Positions 44,121 through 54,151 are shown, numbered from the stretch's first letter. The stretch: DNA of 64,000 bases from Novosphingobium fluoreni (GCF_014196615.1 NZ_JACIDY010000001.1:620001-684000); one strand, 5' to 3'. The notes: generated from the sequence alone by a model not told the origin. Numbers and translations: made by a program.

Positions 44121-45040
44121 TGGTTCGCACCGCCGCACTTCCCCGCCGCCTGGTCCGCACCAGCCAGCAGCGCACGCTGGTGACGCCAGAGGGCGTGGCG
44201 CTGCCGCTCTCCGTGGCCAGCCGGGGCTCGCGCGCCGGGGCGCTGATGCTGGATTTCATCTTCATCGGCACCGCCTTCACGCTGGTGACGATCGGGCTGG
44301 TGGCGCTGGCGGGCGGAGTCGCCAGTGTCGCCGGCCGGTTCGGCAGCGGCTCGCCCGGCGCGGCGGTGTTCCAGTTCCTGGTGGTGGCATGGATGATCGC
44401 GGCGTTCCTGGCCCGCCACGCCTATTTCCTGTGGTTCGAGCTGGGCGCGCGCGGGGCGACGCCGGGCAAGCGACTGATTGGCATCCGCATCGCCGCGCGC
44501 GATGGTGGGCGGCTGACGGCGGAGATGGTGATCGCCCGCAACATGCTGCGCGATATCGAGCTGTTCCTGCCGATCGGCTTCATCGCCACCGCCGGGGCGG
44601 ACAGTCCGCCCGCCTGGCTGACGGCGGCGGCGTGGTTCGCGCTGTTCATGCTGCTGCCTTGCTTCAACCGCGATCGGCTGCGGGCGGGGGACATCGTGGC
44701 AGGCACCTGGGTGGTGGAGGCGCCGCGCCAGAAGCTGGAAGCGCCCATCGCCACCCCGCTGCCCACCGCGACCGAGGCGCCGCGCTATCGCTTCACCGAG
44801 GCGGAACTGGCGATCTACGGCGAGTACGAATTGCAGACGCTGGAGCGCATCCTGCGCGAGGATCGGGAGGCGGCGCTGGAATCGGTGCGTGCCGCCATCG
44901 CCGCCAAGATCGGGCGCGAGGACAACAACGGCTGGGAAGATCCGCGCGCGTTCCTGGAGGCCTACTACGCGCAACTACGCTCCCGCCTGGAGACGGGGAT
45001 GCGCATGGGCCAGCGCAAGGCGGACAAGTTCGCGGGGTAG
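44120..45040 (+). CDS. RDD family membrane protein with extended C terminus
   Basis: The 306-residue protein has the RDD membrane domain (residues about 38-195): the RAGALMLDFI start helix, ARGATPGKRLIGIRI, then LRAGDIVAGTWVVE. A soluble, charged helical tail of about 110 residues follows (YELQTLERILREDREAALES). RDD proteins are small transport-like membrane proteins, some implicated in ion exchange. It is the last gene of the MoxR cluster and is followed by a terminator hairpin. Confidence 0.87.
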   Translation: MVRTAALPRRLVRTSQQRTLVTPEGVALPLSVASRGSRAGALMLDFIFIGTAFTLVTIGLVALAGGVASVAGRFGSGSPGAAVFQFLVVAWMIAAFLARHAYFLWFELGARGATPGKRLIGIRIAARDGGRLTAEMVIARNMLRDIELFLPIGFIATAGADSPPAWLTAAAWFALFMLLPCFNRDRLRAGDIVAGTWVVEAPRQKLEAPIATPLPTATEAPRYRFTEAELAIYGEYELQTLERILREDREAALESVRAAIAAKIGREDNNGWEDPRAFLEAYYAQLRSRLETGMRMGQRKADKFAG

Positions 45041-45093
45041 GGCGGCCGGTTCACGCCTGGGGCGATGTCAAAGCACCAGCCCGAACGGGCGAC

Positions 45094-45122
45094 GGGGGGC
45101 TGCCGCAAGGGCCAGCCCCCCC
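45094..45122 (+). terminator. Terminator hairpin after the MoxR cluster
   Basis: A GC-rich stem GGGGGGCTG/CAGCCCCCC with a short loop lies between the convergent RDD and ppa genes and is followed by a short TTCCC on the plus strand. The T-run is weak. Confidence 0.6.
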
Positions 45123-45128
45123 TTCCCA

Positions 45129-45680
45129 TCACTCGGCCGGAACGGCGGCCTTGTTTTCCTCGTAGCGGGCGATCGCTTCCAGCGTGATGCGGCGTGCTTC
45201 TTCAGCTCCGCCCCAAACGCCGATGCGCACCCACTTCTTCTTCTCCAAGTCCTTGTAGTGGGTGAAGAAGTGTTCGATCTGCTCCATCACGATGCCGGGC
45301 AGATCGTCCTTTTCGGTGACGTTGGAGTAGTAGGGGAACACGCTGTCAGCGGGAACGCAGACCAGCTTTTCGTCGCCGCCGGCTTCGTCTTCCAGGTTCA
45401 GCACCGCGATCGGGCGCGCCGCCACGACCGATCCGGGAACGAAGGGCGAGCGGGCGATCACCAGCGCGTCCAGCGGATCGCCGTCGGGCGAAAGGGTGTG
45501 CGGCACGAAACCGTAGTTCGCCGGGTAACGCATCGGCGTATGCAGGATGCGATCCACGAACAGCGCGCCCGAGGCTTTGTCGAACTCGTACTTAACGGGC
45601 TCGCCACCGATGGGCACTTCGATGATCACGTTCAGACTTTCAGGAGGATTGTCTCCAACGGGAATCATGTCGATGCGCAT
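45129..45680 (-). CDS. ppa: Inorganic pyrophosphatase
   Basis: The soluble family I enzyme hydrolyses pyrophosphate and so drives biosynthetic reactions, including the MetK step encoded 9 kb away. The 183-residue protein has the metal-binding signature DGDPLDALVI and the upstream EVPIGGEPVKYEFDK and RYPANYGFVPHTL active-site segments. Length and motifs are normal. It is a single-gene unit with an AAGGAC-like ribosome-binding sequence. Confidence 0.96.
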   Translation of the reverse strand: MRIDMIPVGDNPPESLNVIIEVPIGGEPVKYEFDKASGALFVDRILHTPMRYPANYGFVPHTLSPDGDPLDALVIARSPFVPGSVVAARPIAVLNLEDEAGGDEKLVCVPADSVFPYYSNVTEKDDLPGIVMEQIEHFFTHYKDLEKKKWVRIGVWGGAEEARRITLEAIARYEENKAAVPAE

Positions 45681-45800
45681 GGCCGTCCTTCTCTAGCGCC
45701 CACATGGGCGTATTGTGATTTACTGTGGGCGCGACTTAGCCGCCACGTTGCTGCACCGCAACGTGAATCCATGCTTGCCGATCGGCTAAGTGTTAGGCCG

Positions 45801-47729
45801 TTACTTGCGGGGGGCCAGCAGCCGGTCCAGCCCCGCCTCGCCGCCGCCGGTCCGTTCCAGCCAGGGGAAGCGCAGGCCGCCGTTCCAGGTGATCGGCACG
45901 GTCAGGTACTGGTCGCCCCGCTTCACCATCAGCTGGATCGGGCGATTGCCGCCCTTGGCCGCCGTCACCGCATCGCGGATCACGCCGTGCGAGAACGCGG
46001 TGCCGTTCACCGCCAGGATCTTGGCGCCCTTGACCAGGCCGGCATCGAAGGCCGGACCGTCCCACAAGGTAGAGGTGACTTCACCTTCGGTGTTGACCGC
46101 CATGCCTAGCGAATAGCTGAGATCCAGCGACTTGCGATCCTTGGATGCGCCCTCCTGGTACGGGTTGGGCTTGTCCTTCCAGACCAGCTTGTAGCCCGCC
46201 TTCTCGATCCCGGCGATGGGCGCGGCGCGGCCCGGCGTGTAGAGCCGATCCCGCAGGAAGGTGGCCCAATCGTAGGCATAGACACCGTTCAGCGTGCCGA
46301 CGACATCGTCGAACGTATAGGTCAGTTCGCCCCAGTCGCCATCGCGCATGCCGAAGAATGCGCGGGCGAAATCGTCCAGCCCCTTCGCGCCGCGCGTGCC
46401 CTGCCGGATCACCTGGTCGGCCTCCAGCCAGACCAGCGCGCCTTCGTTATAATAGTCCTCTCCCCGAGTGACCGAATCGAAGGGGATCGGTTTGCGGCCG
46501 TTGATGATCGGATCGTAGGTGGTGTCCTCCACCGATCGCCAGCCGCGCCCCGGAACACCCTCGGCATAGCGGGCGGCGTTGCTGGCCAGTGCGCCCAGCA
46601 CCACGTCCTTGGGCTGAACGCCCGAGCGGGCGGCCAGGACGAGGCCCCAGAACTGCGTCTGCCCTTCATAGACCCAAAGCAGCGAATTGCGCATCGGGTA
46701 CTGGTATTCGGGCGTCCACAGTTCGGCCGGGCGGCGGTACTTGCCGTTCCAGCTGTGGACCAGTTCGTGCGGGATGACATTGCGATCCCAGGCCATCGCC
46801 TCCCATTCGGTCCAGGCGCTGGGCTCCATCTGGTTTTCGCTGGAGCGGTGATGCTCCAGCCCGATGCCGCCCATCCGGTCGGTCAGCGCCAGCAGCAGGT
46901 CATAGTGGTCGAAGTGCCGCGCGCCGAACAGCGCCGTCGCTTCGGAAACCAGCTTGCGATAGGTGTCGAGGTTCTCGGGCTTGATCGCCAGATCGCGCGG
47001 ATCATCGGCGACGACATCGATCTTCACGTTCTGGCCCAGGTCCCAGCTCTTGGCGTGGAGCCCGGCGAAGATCGGCGAATCGACCAGCGTGGCGTAATCG
47101 GTGGTGGCCCAGCGAACGGTGTCGGCCTGGCGCGTCATGCCATCAAGCGCGGTGAACACCGTCCAGCCGGTCGGCACTTTCACTTGCGCCGCCACCGGGA
47201 TGCGCCGGGCGTAGTAACCGGCGGGGTAGAGCGACATCTTCTCCCACTGCAGGTTCAGCATTTCCTGCGTCATGGTGATGCGCCCTTCCGCCGTCTGCAG
47301 CGGAGAGGTGTGGACGAAGCGCGCGGTGACGGTGCGGGTGCCGGCGGGCAGCACCAGGTGGAAGGCGTTCACCTGCACATCGTCACGCTGCCAGGCGATC
47401 GGCTTGCCATCCGCCTCGAAGCGGATGTTGGCGAACAGGGCCAGGCTGTTGCGGGGCGAGTGGCCGCCGGGAATCCACAGCGGCTCCAGCAGCGTCAGCT
47501 CGGTAGTGTTGGCGGCGACGGGGATCGTCTCCACCACCGAGTAGATGCCGCGCCGGGTGTCCGTGGCATCGATGGCAAGGCCGATGGTGCCGGGATAAGC
47601 CTCGTCGCGCGGGACCGAAAGCGGGGCGGGCAGTGGCGCCGCCATGGGGGCGCTGTTGCCCGGTGATTGCGCCCATGCCGGTTGGGCAAGGGCAAGAGCG
47701 AGCGCGGCGACCGAAAGCGTTGTTTTCAT
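45801..47729 (-). CDS. M61 family metallopeptidase (glycyl aminopeptidase-like) with PDZ domain
   Basis: The 642-residue secreted protein from the ATG at 47729 has a signal peptide (to about residue 21, AQPAWAQS), an M61 N-terminal beta domain, a gluzincin catalytic domain with zinc motif HELVH (H321, E322, H325) and downstream glutamate in [10 protein letters not shown], and a C-terminal PDZ domain (about 540-620). M61 enzymes of sphingomonads cleave N-terminal Gly or Ala from peptides in the periplasm. It is divergent from hisS. Confidence 0.92.
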   Translation of the reverse strand: MKTTLSVAALALALAQPAWAQSPGNSAPMAAPLPAPLSVPRDEAYPGTIGLAIDATDTRRGIYSVVETIPVAANTTELTLLEPLWIPGGHSPRNSLALFANIRFEADGKPIAWQRDDVQVNAFHLVLPAGTRTVTARFVHTSPLQTAEGRITMTQEMLNLQWEKMSLYPAGYYARRIPVAAQVKVPTGWTVFTALDGMTRQADTVRWATTDYATLVDSPIFAGLHAKSWDLGQNVKIDVVADDPRDLAIKPENLDTYRKLVSEATALFGARHFDHYDLLLALTDRMGGIGLEHHRSSENQMEPSAWTEWEAMAWDRNVIPHELVHSWNGKYRRPAELWTPEYQYPMRNSLLWVYEGQTQFWGLVLAARSGVQPKDVVLGALASNAARYAEGVPGRGWRSVEDTTYDPIINGRKPIPFDSVTRGEDYYNEGALVWLEADQVIRQGTRGAKGLDDFARAFFGMRDGDWGELTYTFDDVVGTLNGVYAYDWATFLRDRLYTPGRAAPIAGIEKAGYKLVWKDKPNPYQEGASKDRKSLDLSYSLGMAVNTEGEVTSTLWDGPAFDAGLVKGAKILAVNGTAFSHGVIRDAVTAAKGGNRPIQLMVKRGDQYLTVPITWNGGLRFPWLERTGGGEAGLDRLLAPRK

Positions 47730-47870
47730 GGGAGCAAGTCTTGGCGCATTCGGCATATCGCTCGCAAGCCCCGTGATGGCGTAACGCACAGGCGCTTTGA
47801 TCGAGGGCGAGCGCAGCAGAAACAGCTCCCCGCTTTGCTTCACCGCGCGCCTCGGCTAAGCGCGCGAACG

Positions 47871-49124
47871 ATGAATACCACCCCCCAAGCCATTCGCGGC
47901 ACCCAGGACATCTTCGGCGCAGAGGCGGAGGCTTTCGCCCGCGTCGTCCAGACGTTCGAGCGGGTGCGCCGCCTCTACCGCTTTCGCCGCGCCGAGATGC
48001 CGGTGTTCGAGAAGACGGCCGTATTCTCCCGCTCGCTGGGCGAGACCACCGATGTCGTCTCCAAGGAGATGTACTCCTTTGATGATCGCGGCGGCGAATC
48101 GCTGACGCTGCGGCCCGAATTCACCGCCGGGATCGCCCGCGCCTACATCACCAACGGCTGGCAGCAGCACGCGCCGCTGAAGCTGGCCACGCACGGGCCG
48201 CTGTTCCGCTACGAGCGGCCGCAGAAGGGCCGCTACCGCCAGTTCCACCAGATCGACGCCGAAGTGATCGGCGCGGGCGAACCGGCCGCCGATGTCGAAC
48301 TGCTGGTGATGGCGGACCACTTGCTGAAGGAACTGGGCATCGCCGATGGCGTGACGCTGCAGCTCAACACGCTGGGCGATGCCGCCAGTCGCGATGCCTG
48401 GCGCGCGGCGCTGGTCGAGTATTTCCGCGCTCACGCCGCCGACTTGTCGGAAGATTCGCAGGACCGGCTGGAGCGTAATCCGTTGCGCATCCTGGACAGC
48501 AAGGATCCGCGCGATCGCCCCTTCGCCGACGCCGCGCCGCGTATCGACGATTACCTGTCGGCTGAGGCGCAGGACTTTTTCGGGGCGGTGACACAAGGGC
48601 TCGAAGCGGCGGCGGTGGCTCATACCCGCGCCCCGGCCCTTGTGCGTGGGCTGGACTACTATCGGCACACTGCTTTCGAATTCGTGACCGACCGCCTAGG
48701 CGCGCAAGGCACCGTGCTGGGCGGTGGCCGCTACGACGGCTTGATGGAGGCGCTGGGCGGCCCGGCGACTCCGGCGGTCGGCTGGGCTGCGGGGATCGAG
48801 CGGCTGGCGATGCTGGTGGCCGATGCCGGCGAAGTGGCCGAAGCCAAGGCGGACGTGGCGATCATCCCGCTGGGCCCCGCGGCGGACACTGCATGCCTGG
48901 GCCTGGCCGCCACGCTGCGCCGCTCCGGCCTCGCGGTCGACATGGGCTATCGCGGCAACATGAAGAAGCGCATGAGCCGCGCCAACGACAGCGGCGCGCG
49001 CTTTGCCCTGATCGTGGGCGACGAGGAACTCGCGGCGGGCGAGGCGATGGTGAAAGACCTCGTTTCCGGTGAGCAGGAGCGCCTGCCGCTCCACGCGATC
49101 CCGGCAAGGATCGGCGTCCGCTGA
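47871..49124 (+). CDS. hisS: Histidine--tRNA ligase
   Basis: HisS charges tRNA-His. The 417-residue class II synthetase has motif 1-3 features, including the N-terminal [16 protein letters not shown], the FTAGIARAY region (motif 1/2), [20 protein letters not shown] and the His-specific [15 protein letters not shown]. The C-terminal anticodon domain ends with [15 protein letters not shown] chose the ATG at 47871; longer open sequence lies opposite the M61 gene. It is 4 bases from prfA. Confidence 0.96.
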   Translation: MNTTPQAIRGTQDIFGAEAEAFARVVQTFERVRRLYRFRRAEMPVFEKTAVFSRSLGETTDVVSKEMYSFDDRGGESLTLRPEFTAGIARAYITNGWQQHAPLKLATHGPLFRYERPQKGRYRQFHQIDAEVIGAGEPAADVELLVMADHLLKELGIADGVTLQLNTLGDAASRDAWRAALVEYFRAHAADLSEDSQDRLERNPLRILDSKDPRDRPFADAAPRIDDYLSAEAQDFFGAVTQGLEAAAVAHTRAPALVRGLDYYRHTAFEFVTDRLGAQGTVLGGGRYDGLMEALGGPATPAVGWAAGIERLAMLVADAGEVAEAKADVAIIPLGPAADTACLGLAATLRRSGLAVDMGYRGNMKKRMSRANDSGARFALIVGDEELAAGEAMVKDLVSGEQERLPLHAIPARIGVR

Positions 49125-49128
49125 TTCC

Positions 49129-50199
49129 ATGAGCATCTCCGAACATCGTTTGCAGCAGCTGGCCGGTCGCCTGGCCGAGCTTGAGGCGCGTCTGGCGTCG
49201 GGCACGCTGGAAGGCGATGCCTTCGTCGCCGTCAGCCGCGATTACGCCGAGCTGGAGCCGGTGGCCCGCGTCGCTTCGGAAGTCCTGGCGATGCGCGCCG
49301 AGCTGGAAAGCCTGGCCGCGCTGTCCGATCCCGATCCGGAGATGCGGGCCCTGGCGGAAGAGGAAATCGCCCGCATCAAGGCCGAGCTTCCCGAGGCGGA
49401 GCGCCGCCTGTCGCTCGCGATGCTGCCGCGCGATGCCGCCGATCAGCGCCCGGCGATGCTGGAAATCCGCGCCGGAACCGGGGGTGACGAGGCCGGCCTG
49501 TTCGCCGCCGATCTCTACCGCATGTACGAACGCTACGCCGCAGAGCAGGGCTGGCGGGTAGAGATGATCAGCGCCAGCGCGAGCGATGTGGGCGGCTTCA
49601 AGGAAGTGGTGGCCAACGTCGCGGGCACCGGCGTCTTCGCCAAGCTGAAATTCGAAAGCGGCGTCCACCGCGTCCAGCGCGTACCCGTCACCGAAAGCGG
49701 CGGGCGCATCCATACTTCGGCGGCGACCGTGGCGGTGCTGCCCGAGCCGACCGAAGTGGACGTGCAGATCAACGATGGCGACCTCAAGATCGATATCTAC
49801 CGGGCCAGCGGCGCGGGTGGCCAGCACGTCAACACCACCGATTCGGCGGTGCGCATCACCCACTTGCCCACCGGCCTGGTGGTGATCCAGCAGGACCAGC
49901 GCAGCCAGCACAAGAACAAGGACAAGGCGATGCAGGTCCTGCGCACCCGCCTTTACGAAAAGATGCGGGACGAGGCGCAAGGGGCCGAGGCGGAGGCGCG
50001 AAAGGCGATGGTTGGCTCGGGCGATCGCTCCGAACGCATCCGCACTTACAACTTCCCGCAAGGCCGCGTCACCGATCACCGCATCAACCTGACGCTGCAC
50101 CGCTTGCCCGAAATCCTCGAAGGTCCGGGCCTGGCCGAGATGATCGACGCGCTGATCGCCGAGGATGAGGCCAAGCGCCTGGCGGCGATGGATGGATAG
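49129..50199 (+). CDS. prfA: Peptide chain release factor 1
   Basis: RF1 reads UAA and UAG stop codons and releases the finished protein. The 356-residue protein has the catalytic GGQ (230-232, [14 protein letters not shown]) and domain 2 with a PxT-like stop-codon reading segment, [20 protein letters not shown]. It begins 4 bases after hisS and is followed 53 bases later by prmC, whose product methylates this GGQ glutamine. The ATG at 49129 gives the standard length. Confidence 0.97.
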   Translation: MSISEHRLQQLAGRLAELEARLASGTLEGDAFVAVSRDYAELEPVARVASEVLAMRAELESLAALSDPDPEMRALAEEEIARIKAELPEAERRLSLAMLPRDAADQRPAMLEIRAGTGGDEAGLFAADLYRMYERYAAEQGWRVEMISASASDVGGFKEVVANVAGTGVFAKLKFESGVHRVQRVPVTESGGRIHTSAATVAVLPEPTEVDVQINDGDLKIDIYRASGAGGQHVNTTDSAVRITHLPTGLVVIQQDQRSQHKNKDKAMQVLRTRLYEKMRDEAQGAEAEARKAMVGSGDRSERIRTYNFPQGRVTDHRINLTLHRLPEILEGPGLAEMIDALIAEDEAKRLAAMDG

Positions 50200-50252
50200 G
50201 GTGGGCCAAGTAACTGCGGTCAGGCCAACACCGAACGAAATGGCGTGATCGG

Positions 50253-51083
50253 GTGAGTGTCGCCCAGGCCATCCGCGCCGCCGCCACGCAGCTCGCCCCA
50301 ACCAGCGACACCGCGCGCCTCGATGCTGAAGTGCTGATGGCCCATGCGCTCGGCGTGTCCCGGTCCGACCTGTTGCTCCGGCAGATGCACGCGGCGGCTC
50401 CCGAGGCTTTCGCGGCGCTGGTGGAGCGTCGCATGGCGCATGAGCCGGTGGCCTATATCACCGGCCATCAGGAGTTCTTCGGCCTGCCCCTGCACGTAAC
50501 GCCCGACGTGCTGATTCCGCGTGCCGATAGCGAGGTGCTGGTGGAACGGGCGCTGGGTGCAGGTCCGCAGGCCCGCCGGGTGCTGGATTGCGGCACCGGC
50601 TCTGGCGCGCTGCTGCTGGCGGTGCTGGCGCATCTGCCCGAGGCCCAGGGCATCGGGATCGATCGCAGTCCGGCAGCCCTAGCCATTGCCGGTCGCAACG
50701 CCGCCGATCTGAACATCGCCCAACGCGCCTCGATGCGCCAAGCCGACTGGACGGAGGCGGGCTGGGCAGACGATCTGGGCCGCTTCGACCTGATCCTGGC
50801 CAATCCGCCCTATGTGGAGACGCAGGCCGCGCTTTCGCCATCGGTGCGCGCCTATGAGCCGGCAGGCGCGCTGTTTGCCGGGGCGGATGGGCTGGACGAT
50901 TATCGCCGTTTGATCCCGCAGCTACCGGCGCTTTTGCATCCCCAGGGCATCGCCCTGATTGAGATCGGCGCGACGCAAGCCGCCGCAGTCAGCGCCATCG
51001 GTGAGGAAGCAGGGCTGGCCGCTCGAGTCCATCAGGACCTGGGCGGCCGCGATCGAGTCGTCGAATTCACGGGGATATCGTAA
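50253..51083 (+). CDS. prmC: Peptide chain release factor N(5)-glutamine methyltransferase
   Basis: PrmC methylates the glutamine of the GGQ motif in release factors, raising termination efficiency. The 276-residue protein from a GTG start has an N-terminal helical domain, the SAM motif VLDCGTGSGALLLAVL and the substrate motif NPPY at 184-187. It directly follows prfA, its substrate's gene. GATCGGGTGA around the start leaves the ribosome-binding sequence weak. Confidence 0.96.
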   Translation: MSVAQAIRAAATQLAPTSDTARLDAEVLMAHALGVSRSDLLLRQMHAAAPEAFAALVERRMAHEPVAYITGHQEFFGLPLHVTPDVLIPRADSEVLVERALGAGPQARRVLDCGTGSGALLLAVLAHLPEAQGIGIDRSPAALAIAGRNAADLNIAQRASMRQADWTEAGWADDLGRFDLILANPPYVETQAALSPSVRAYEPAGALFAGADGLDDYRRLIPQLPALLHPQGIALIEIGATQAAAVSAIGEEAGLAARVHQDLGGRDRVVEFTGIS

Positions 51084-51123
51084 GATTTCGCTTGGAATTT
51101 GAGAGTACAGCACCTAGGTCAGA

Positions 51124-51336
51124 GTTCGAACCGGCTAATGGACGAAGTTTTCCCATACCCGGTTCGACTCCAGCATTTGCAATCGGTCGATCGCAGCGAA
51201 GCGACGGCAACGCAGATGAAGGGATCACGGGTTTCGGATAGCGAACCGTGATGGAGCGACATGACGGCTTCGCGAGCTTCCGGTGCATCTGCACGGGAGG
51301 GTCCCCGACAGCCCGGGGTTTTGAGGAAAGCAGTCC
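51124..51336 (+). promoter_or_regulatory. Long structured leader upstream of the DUF4167 gene
   Basis: The 253-base gap before the TTG start holds a series of hairpins: TCGAACCGG/CCGGTTCGA (51126-51134 with 51159-51167); ATCACGG/CCGTGAT with inner TTCG/CGAA (51224-51252); GTGC-ATCT-GCAC (about 51282-51293); and CCCCG/CGGGG followed by TTTT (51303-51322), a small terminator-like stem 15 bases before the start codon. The series suggests a cis-acting RNA or a separate small RNA. I cannot assign it to a known family. Confidence 0.5.
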
Positions 51337-52401
51337 TTGAATAACAATCGAAATAACAACAATAACAACAACAATCGCCGTCGTGGCCGCGGTAACAACC
51401 GGCAGCAAGGCGGTCAGCAGCTGAACCGGATCGACAGCAGGGCGCGTGGCAATGCCCCGCAGATGCTGGAGAAGTACCGTAAGCTCGCGCATGATGCGCA
51501 TCTCAATGGCGATCGCGTGACGGAGGAATACAACCTCCAGTTCGCCGATCACTATTTCCGCGTCATCGCCGATCAGCGCGCGCGCCAGGAAGAGCAGCGT
51601 CAGCAGCGTCCCAACGACCGTCCCGCCGAATTCGGCGACGAGTATGCCGAGGACGATTACTACGCGGAGAACAATTCGCCGTACGACCGCGCGGGTAACT
51701 ATGCGCCGTCCAACCAGAACGTGACCGGCGGAAATGGCCAGCCTCAGGGCGGTCAGCCGCAAGGCGGCCAGGCCGGCAACAATGGTCAGTCGAACGGTGG
51801 CAACACCGGCAACGGCCAGTACCCGAACGGCGGCGCCCAGGCGGAAGCCGGTGGCCAGCGCGGTGGTTATGGCAACGACAACCGCGGCAACGACAATCGC
51901 CAGGATCGTGGCCGTCGCAACGATCGCTTCGAGCGGAACGACCGTCCGGAGCGTGGGGAGCGGCGCGATCGCCAGGACGCGCAGGGCCAGGGTTCGAACC
52001 AGGGCCAGGCCACCCCGGCAGCTCCGGTTGCGATGACCGAGGCCTCGGCCGCCGCACCTGATGCGTCGACCGAGCAGACCGTCTACGAGCCGAATGAGAA
52101 CCCGTTCGTTCGCGAAGGCCGCCCCGCTCGCGCGCCGCGTGCCCGCAAGCCCCGTCGCGATGATATCGCCAGCGATGGCAACGTCGGCGCGAGCGTTGAG
52201 AATGCGGCGCAGCCGGCCGGGCTCGATCCCGCCAGCTTGCCGCCTGCGATCTCCACGACTTCTCGCGCCGAAGCGCCCCGCGCGGAAACCCCGCAGGGTG
52301 AAGTGGCGGAAGAGGCTCCGGCCAAGCCCAAGCGCCGTACCCGTCGCGCCGCTCCTCCGGCGGACGATGCCGCCGGTGCGCTGCCCGAAACGGTAGGCTG
52401 A
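51337..52401 (+). CDS. DUF4167 domain protein, Asn/Arg/Gln/Gly-rich
   Basis: The 354-residue protein starts at a TTG with AGGAAAG upstream. It opens with an asparagine- and arginine-rich stretch (13 of the first 20 residues are Asn or Arg), then the short DUF4167 core at about 30-85 (IDSRARGNAPQMLEKYRKLA, NLQFADHYFRV), and a long disordered tail: Gln/Gly/Asn-rich to about 215, then Ala/Pro/Arg-rich. The composition suggests nucleic-acid binding or condensate formation, which is inference. The family is confined mainly to alphaproteobacteria and the gene usually follows prmC. Confidence 0.85.
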   Translation: MNNNRNNNNNNNNRRRGRGNNRQQGGQQLNRIDSRARGNAPQMLEKYRKLAHDAHLNGDRVTEEYNLQFADHYFRVIADQRARQEEQRQQRPNDRPAEFGDEYAEDDYYAENNSPYDRAGNYAPSNQNVTGGNGQPQGGQPQGGQAGNNGQSNGGNTGNGQYPNGGAQAEAGGQRGGYGNDNRGNDNRQDRGRRNDRFERNDRPERGERRDRQDAQGQGSNQGQATPAAPVAMTEASAAAPDASTEQTVYEPNENPFVREGRPARAPRARKPRRDDIASDGNVGASVENAAQPAGLDPASLPPAISTTSRAEAPRAETPQGEVAEEAPAKPKRRTRRAAPPADDAAGALPETVG

Positions 52402-52413
52402 TACCCACGGGAC

Positions 52414-52445
52414 GCGCGGCGCAGGCACTATCGCTTGCGCCGCGC
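52414..52445 (+). terminator. Hairpin after the DUF4167 gene
   Basis: A perfect 10-bp stem GCGCGGCGCA/TGCGCCGCGC with a 12-base loop follows the stop by 12 bases. No T-run follows, so termination efficiency is uncertain. Confidence 0.55.
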
Positions 52446-52470
52446 CCGCCCATCGGCAATCCCCTGATCC

Positions 52471-54126
52471 ATGGATTCGCCGCACCCCTCATCTAACGAA
52501 CCTGCGCTGCGCAAGCCGCTGATCGCGGTATTGCGGCACCCGCATTTCGGCGCATTGATGGCCGGGGGATTGGCCGCCTGCGGATTTCAGCCGCTGGGCT
52601 GGTGGCCGCTGACCATCCTCGCCATCGCCTGGCTGATCGAACTGCTGCACCACGTCCACCGCGGGCGGCAGGCGTTCTTCCTGGGCTGGCTGTTCGGTCT
52701 TTCGCACTTCACCATCGGCAACAACTGGATCGCCACAGCCTTCACGTATCAAGCCGAGATGCCCGCCTGGCTGGGCGGCATCGCCGTGGTCCTGCTCTCG
52801 CTCTATCTCGCGATCTTCCCCGCCCTGGGCACGCTGGCGGCCTGGCTGATCGCCAAAGGCTGGCGGCGCGATCCTGCCCAGGCCCGCGCTTCGCTCGGCA
52901 TCGCGTTCGCCGCGTGCTGGATCGTCACCGAATGGATGCGCGCCTGGGTGTTCACCGGCTTTGCCTGGAACCCGCTGGGCGTGTCGCTGCTGGGCGGTTT
53001 CGCCACGCAGGGGCTGGCGTTGCTCTCCCCCTGGATCGGCACGTATGGACTGTCCGGCGTGGTCGTGCTGCTAGGCGCGATGGTGCGGGCCCTGGTGTTG
53101 AAGGGGCGCTTGTCTACCGGATCGGCTCGCATCGCTTCCTACGCGGCGCTGCTGGCGCTGGCGGTGGGCCTTTCGCTGCTGATGCTGCTGCCCACCGGCT
53201 ATCTCGACCGGCAGGAGGGTGAGATCCGCTACACCCTGATCCAGCCCGACTTGCGTCAGGAAACGCTGGACGATCCCCGCAATTTCGAACCGCACTTTAT
53301 CAAGATGGCGCGGCTGACAATGCAGGCCGATCGCGGGCAGCGGCGGCTGGTGCTGTGGCCGGAGTCCGGACTGGCGGACTATCTGCGCGATGGCTACCCG
53401 GAATACTTCTATCGCCAGATGACTTACGAGGCCGATCCGGCGCTGGCCCGCCAGCGTCTGGGTCAGGTGATCGGGCCCTACAGCCTGCTGTTGACCGGCG
53501 CGGTCGATCTGGTGATGCGCGATGACAAGGTTCTGGCCGCGCGCAATTCGGTCACGGCGATCGATGGCAACGGCAGCATTCTGGCCGGTTACTCCAAGGC
53601 CCATCTGGTACCCTATGGTGAGTATCTGGCGTTGCGCTGGCTGCTGGAACCGCTGGGCGCGACGCGGCTGGTGCCCGGTGCGCTGGATTTCTGGCCGGGC
53701 CCCGGACCTCGCACTTCGGACTTCGGCGCGCTGGGCAAAGCCGGCATCCAGATCTGCTACGAGATCGTCTTTTCCGGCGAAGTGATCGATCGGACCGAGC
53801 GGCCGGACTATATCTTCAATCCCTCCAACGATGGCTGGTTCGGGGCCTGGGGGCCGCCCCAGCATCTGGCGCAAGCGCGGCTGCGGGCATTGGAGGAAGG
53901 GCTGCCGGTTCTGCGTTCCACCACCACCGGCATCAGCGCGGTGATCGATGCGGACGGGATCGTGCGCCAGTTCGCGCCGCCGCACGTGGCGACGCGGCTG
54001 GATGGCAGGATACCCCCGGCGGAGCGGCCCACGCTGTTTGCCCGCATGGGTAATGCCCTGCCGCTGGCCCTGGCGGCGGTGCTGATCGTCCTATCGCTGG
54101 TTGCACCGCGCCGCCGAAAAGCGTAA
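52471..54126 (+). CDS. lnt: Apolipoprotein N-acyltransferase
   Basis: Lnt adds the third acyl chain to the N-terminal cysteine of lipoproteins in the inner membrane. The 551-residue protein has an N-terminal block of about seven membrane helices, a periplasmic nitrilase domain and a final C-terminal helix (LALAAVLIVLSLVAP). The catalytic triad is visible: E298 (LWPESGL), K376 (YSKAHLVPYGEY) and C429 (ICYEIVF). It lies just upstream of metK; the two lipoproteins in this window would be among its substrates. Confidence 0.96.
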   Translation: MDSPHPSSNEPALRKPLIAVLRHPHFGALMAGGLAACGFQPLGWWPLTILAIAWLIELLHHVHRGRQAFFLGWLFGLSHFTIGNNWIATAFTYQAEMPAWLGGIAVVLLSLYLAIFPALGTLAAWLIAKGWRRDPAQARASLGIAFAACWIVTEWMRAWVFTGFAWNPLGVSLLGGFATQGLALLSPWIGTYGLSGVVVLLGAMVRALVLKGRLSTGSARIASYAALLALAVGLSLLMLLPTGYLDRQEGEIRYTLIQPDLRQETLDDPRNFEPHFIKMARLTMQADRGQRRLVLWPESGLADYLRDGYPEYFYRQMTYEADPALARQRLGQVIGPYSLLLTGAVDLVMRDDKVLAARNSVTAIDGNGSILAGYSKAHLVPYGEYLALRWLLEPLGATRLVPGALDFWPGPGPRTSDFGALGKAGIQICYEIVFSGEVIDRTERPDYIFNPSNDGWFGAWGPPQHLAQARLRALEEGLPVLRSTTTGISAVIDADGIVRQFAPPHVATRLDGRIPPAERPTLFARMGNALPLALAAVLIVLSLVAPRRRKA

Positions 54127-54135
54127 TCGCACCCC

Positions 54136-54151
54136 ATAAAGAATTCTTTAT
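54136..54151. promoter_or_regulatory. Perfect 16-bp palindrome upstream of metK, candidate operator
   Basis: ATAAAGAATTCTTTAT is an exact palindrome, A/T-rich in an otherwise GC-rich region, and its end lies 26 bases before the metK start codon. Position and symmetry fit a dimeric repressor site. ArsR-family SahR regulators are described as controlling SAM-cycle genes in Proteobacteria with A/T-rich palindromic sites; I cannot confirm the match. No regulator gene is adjacent. Confidence 0.6.
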
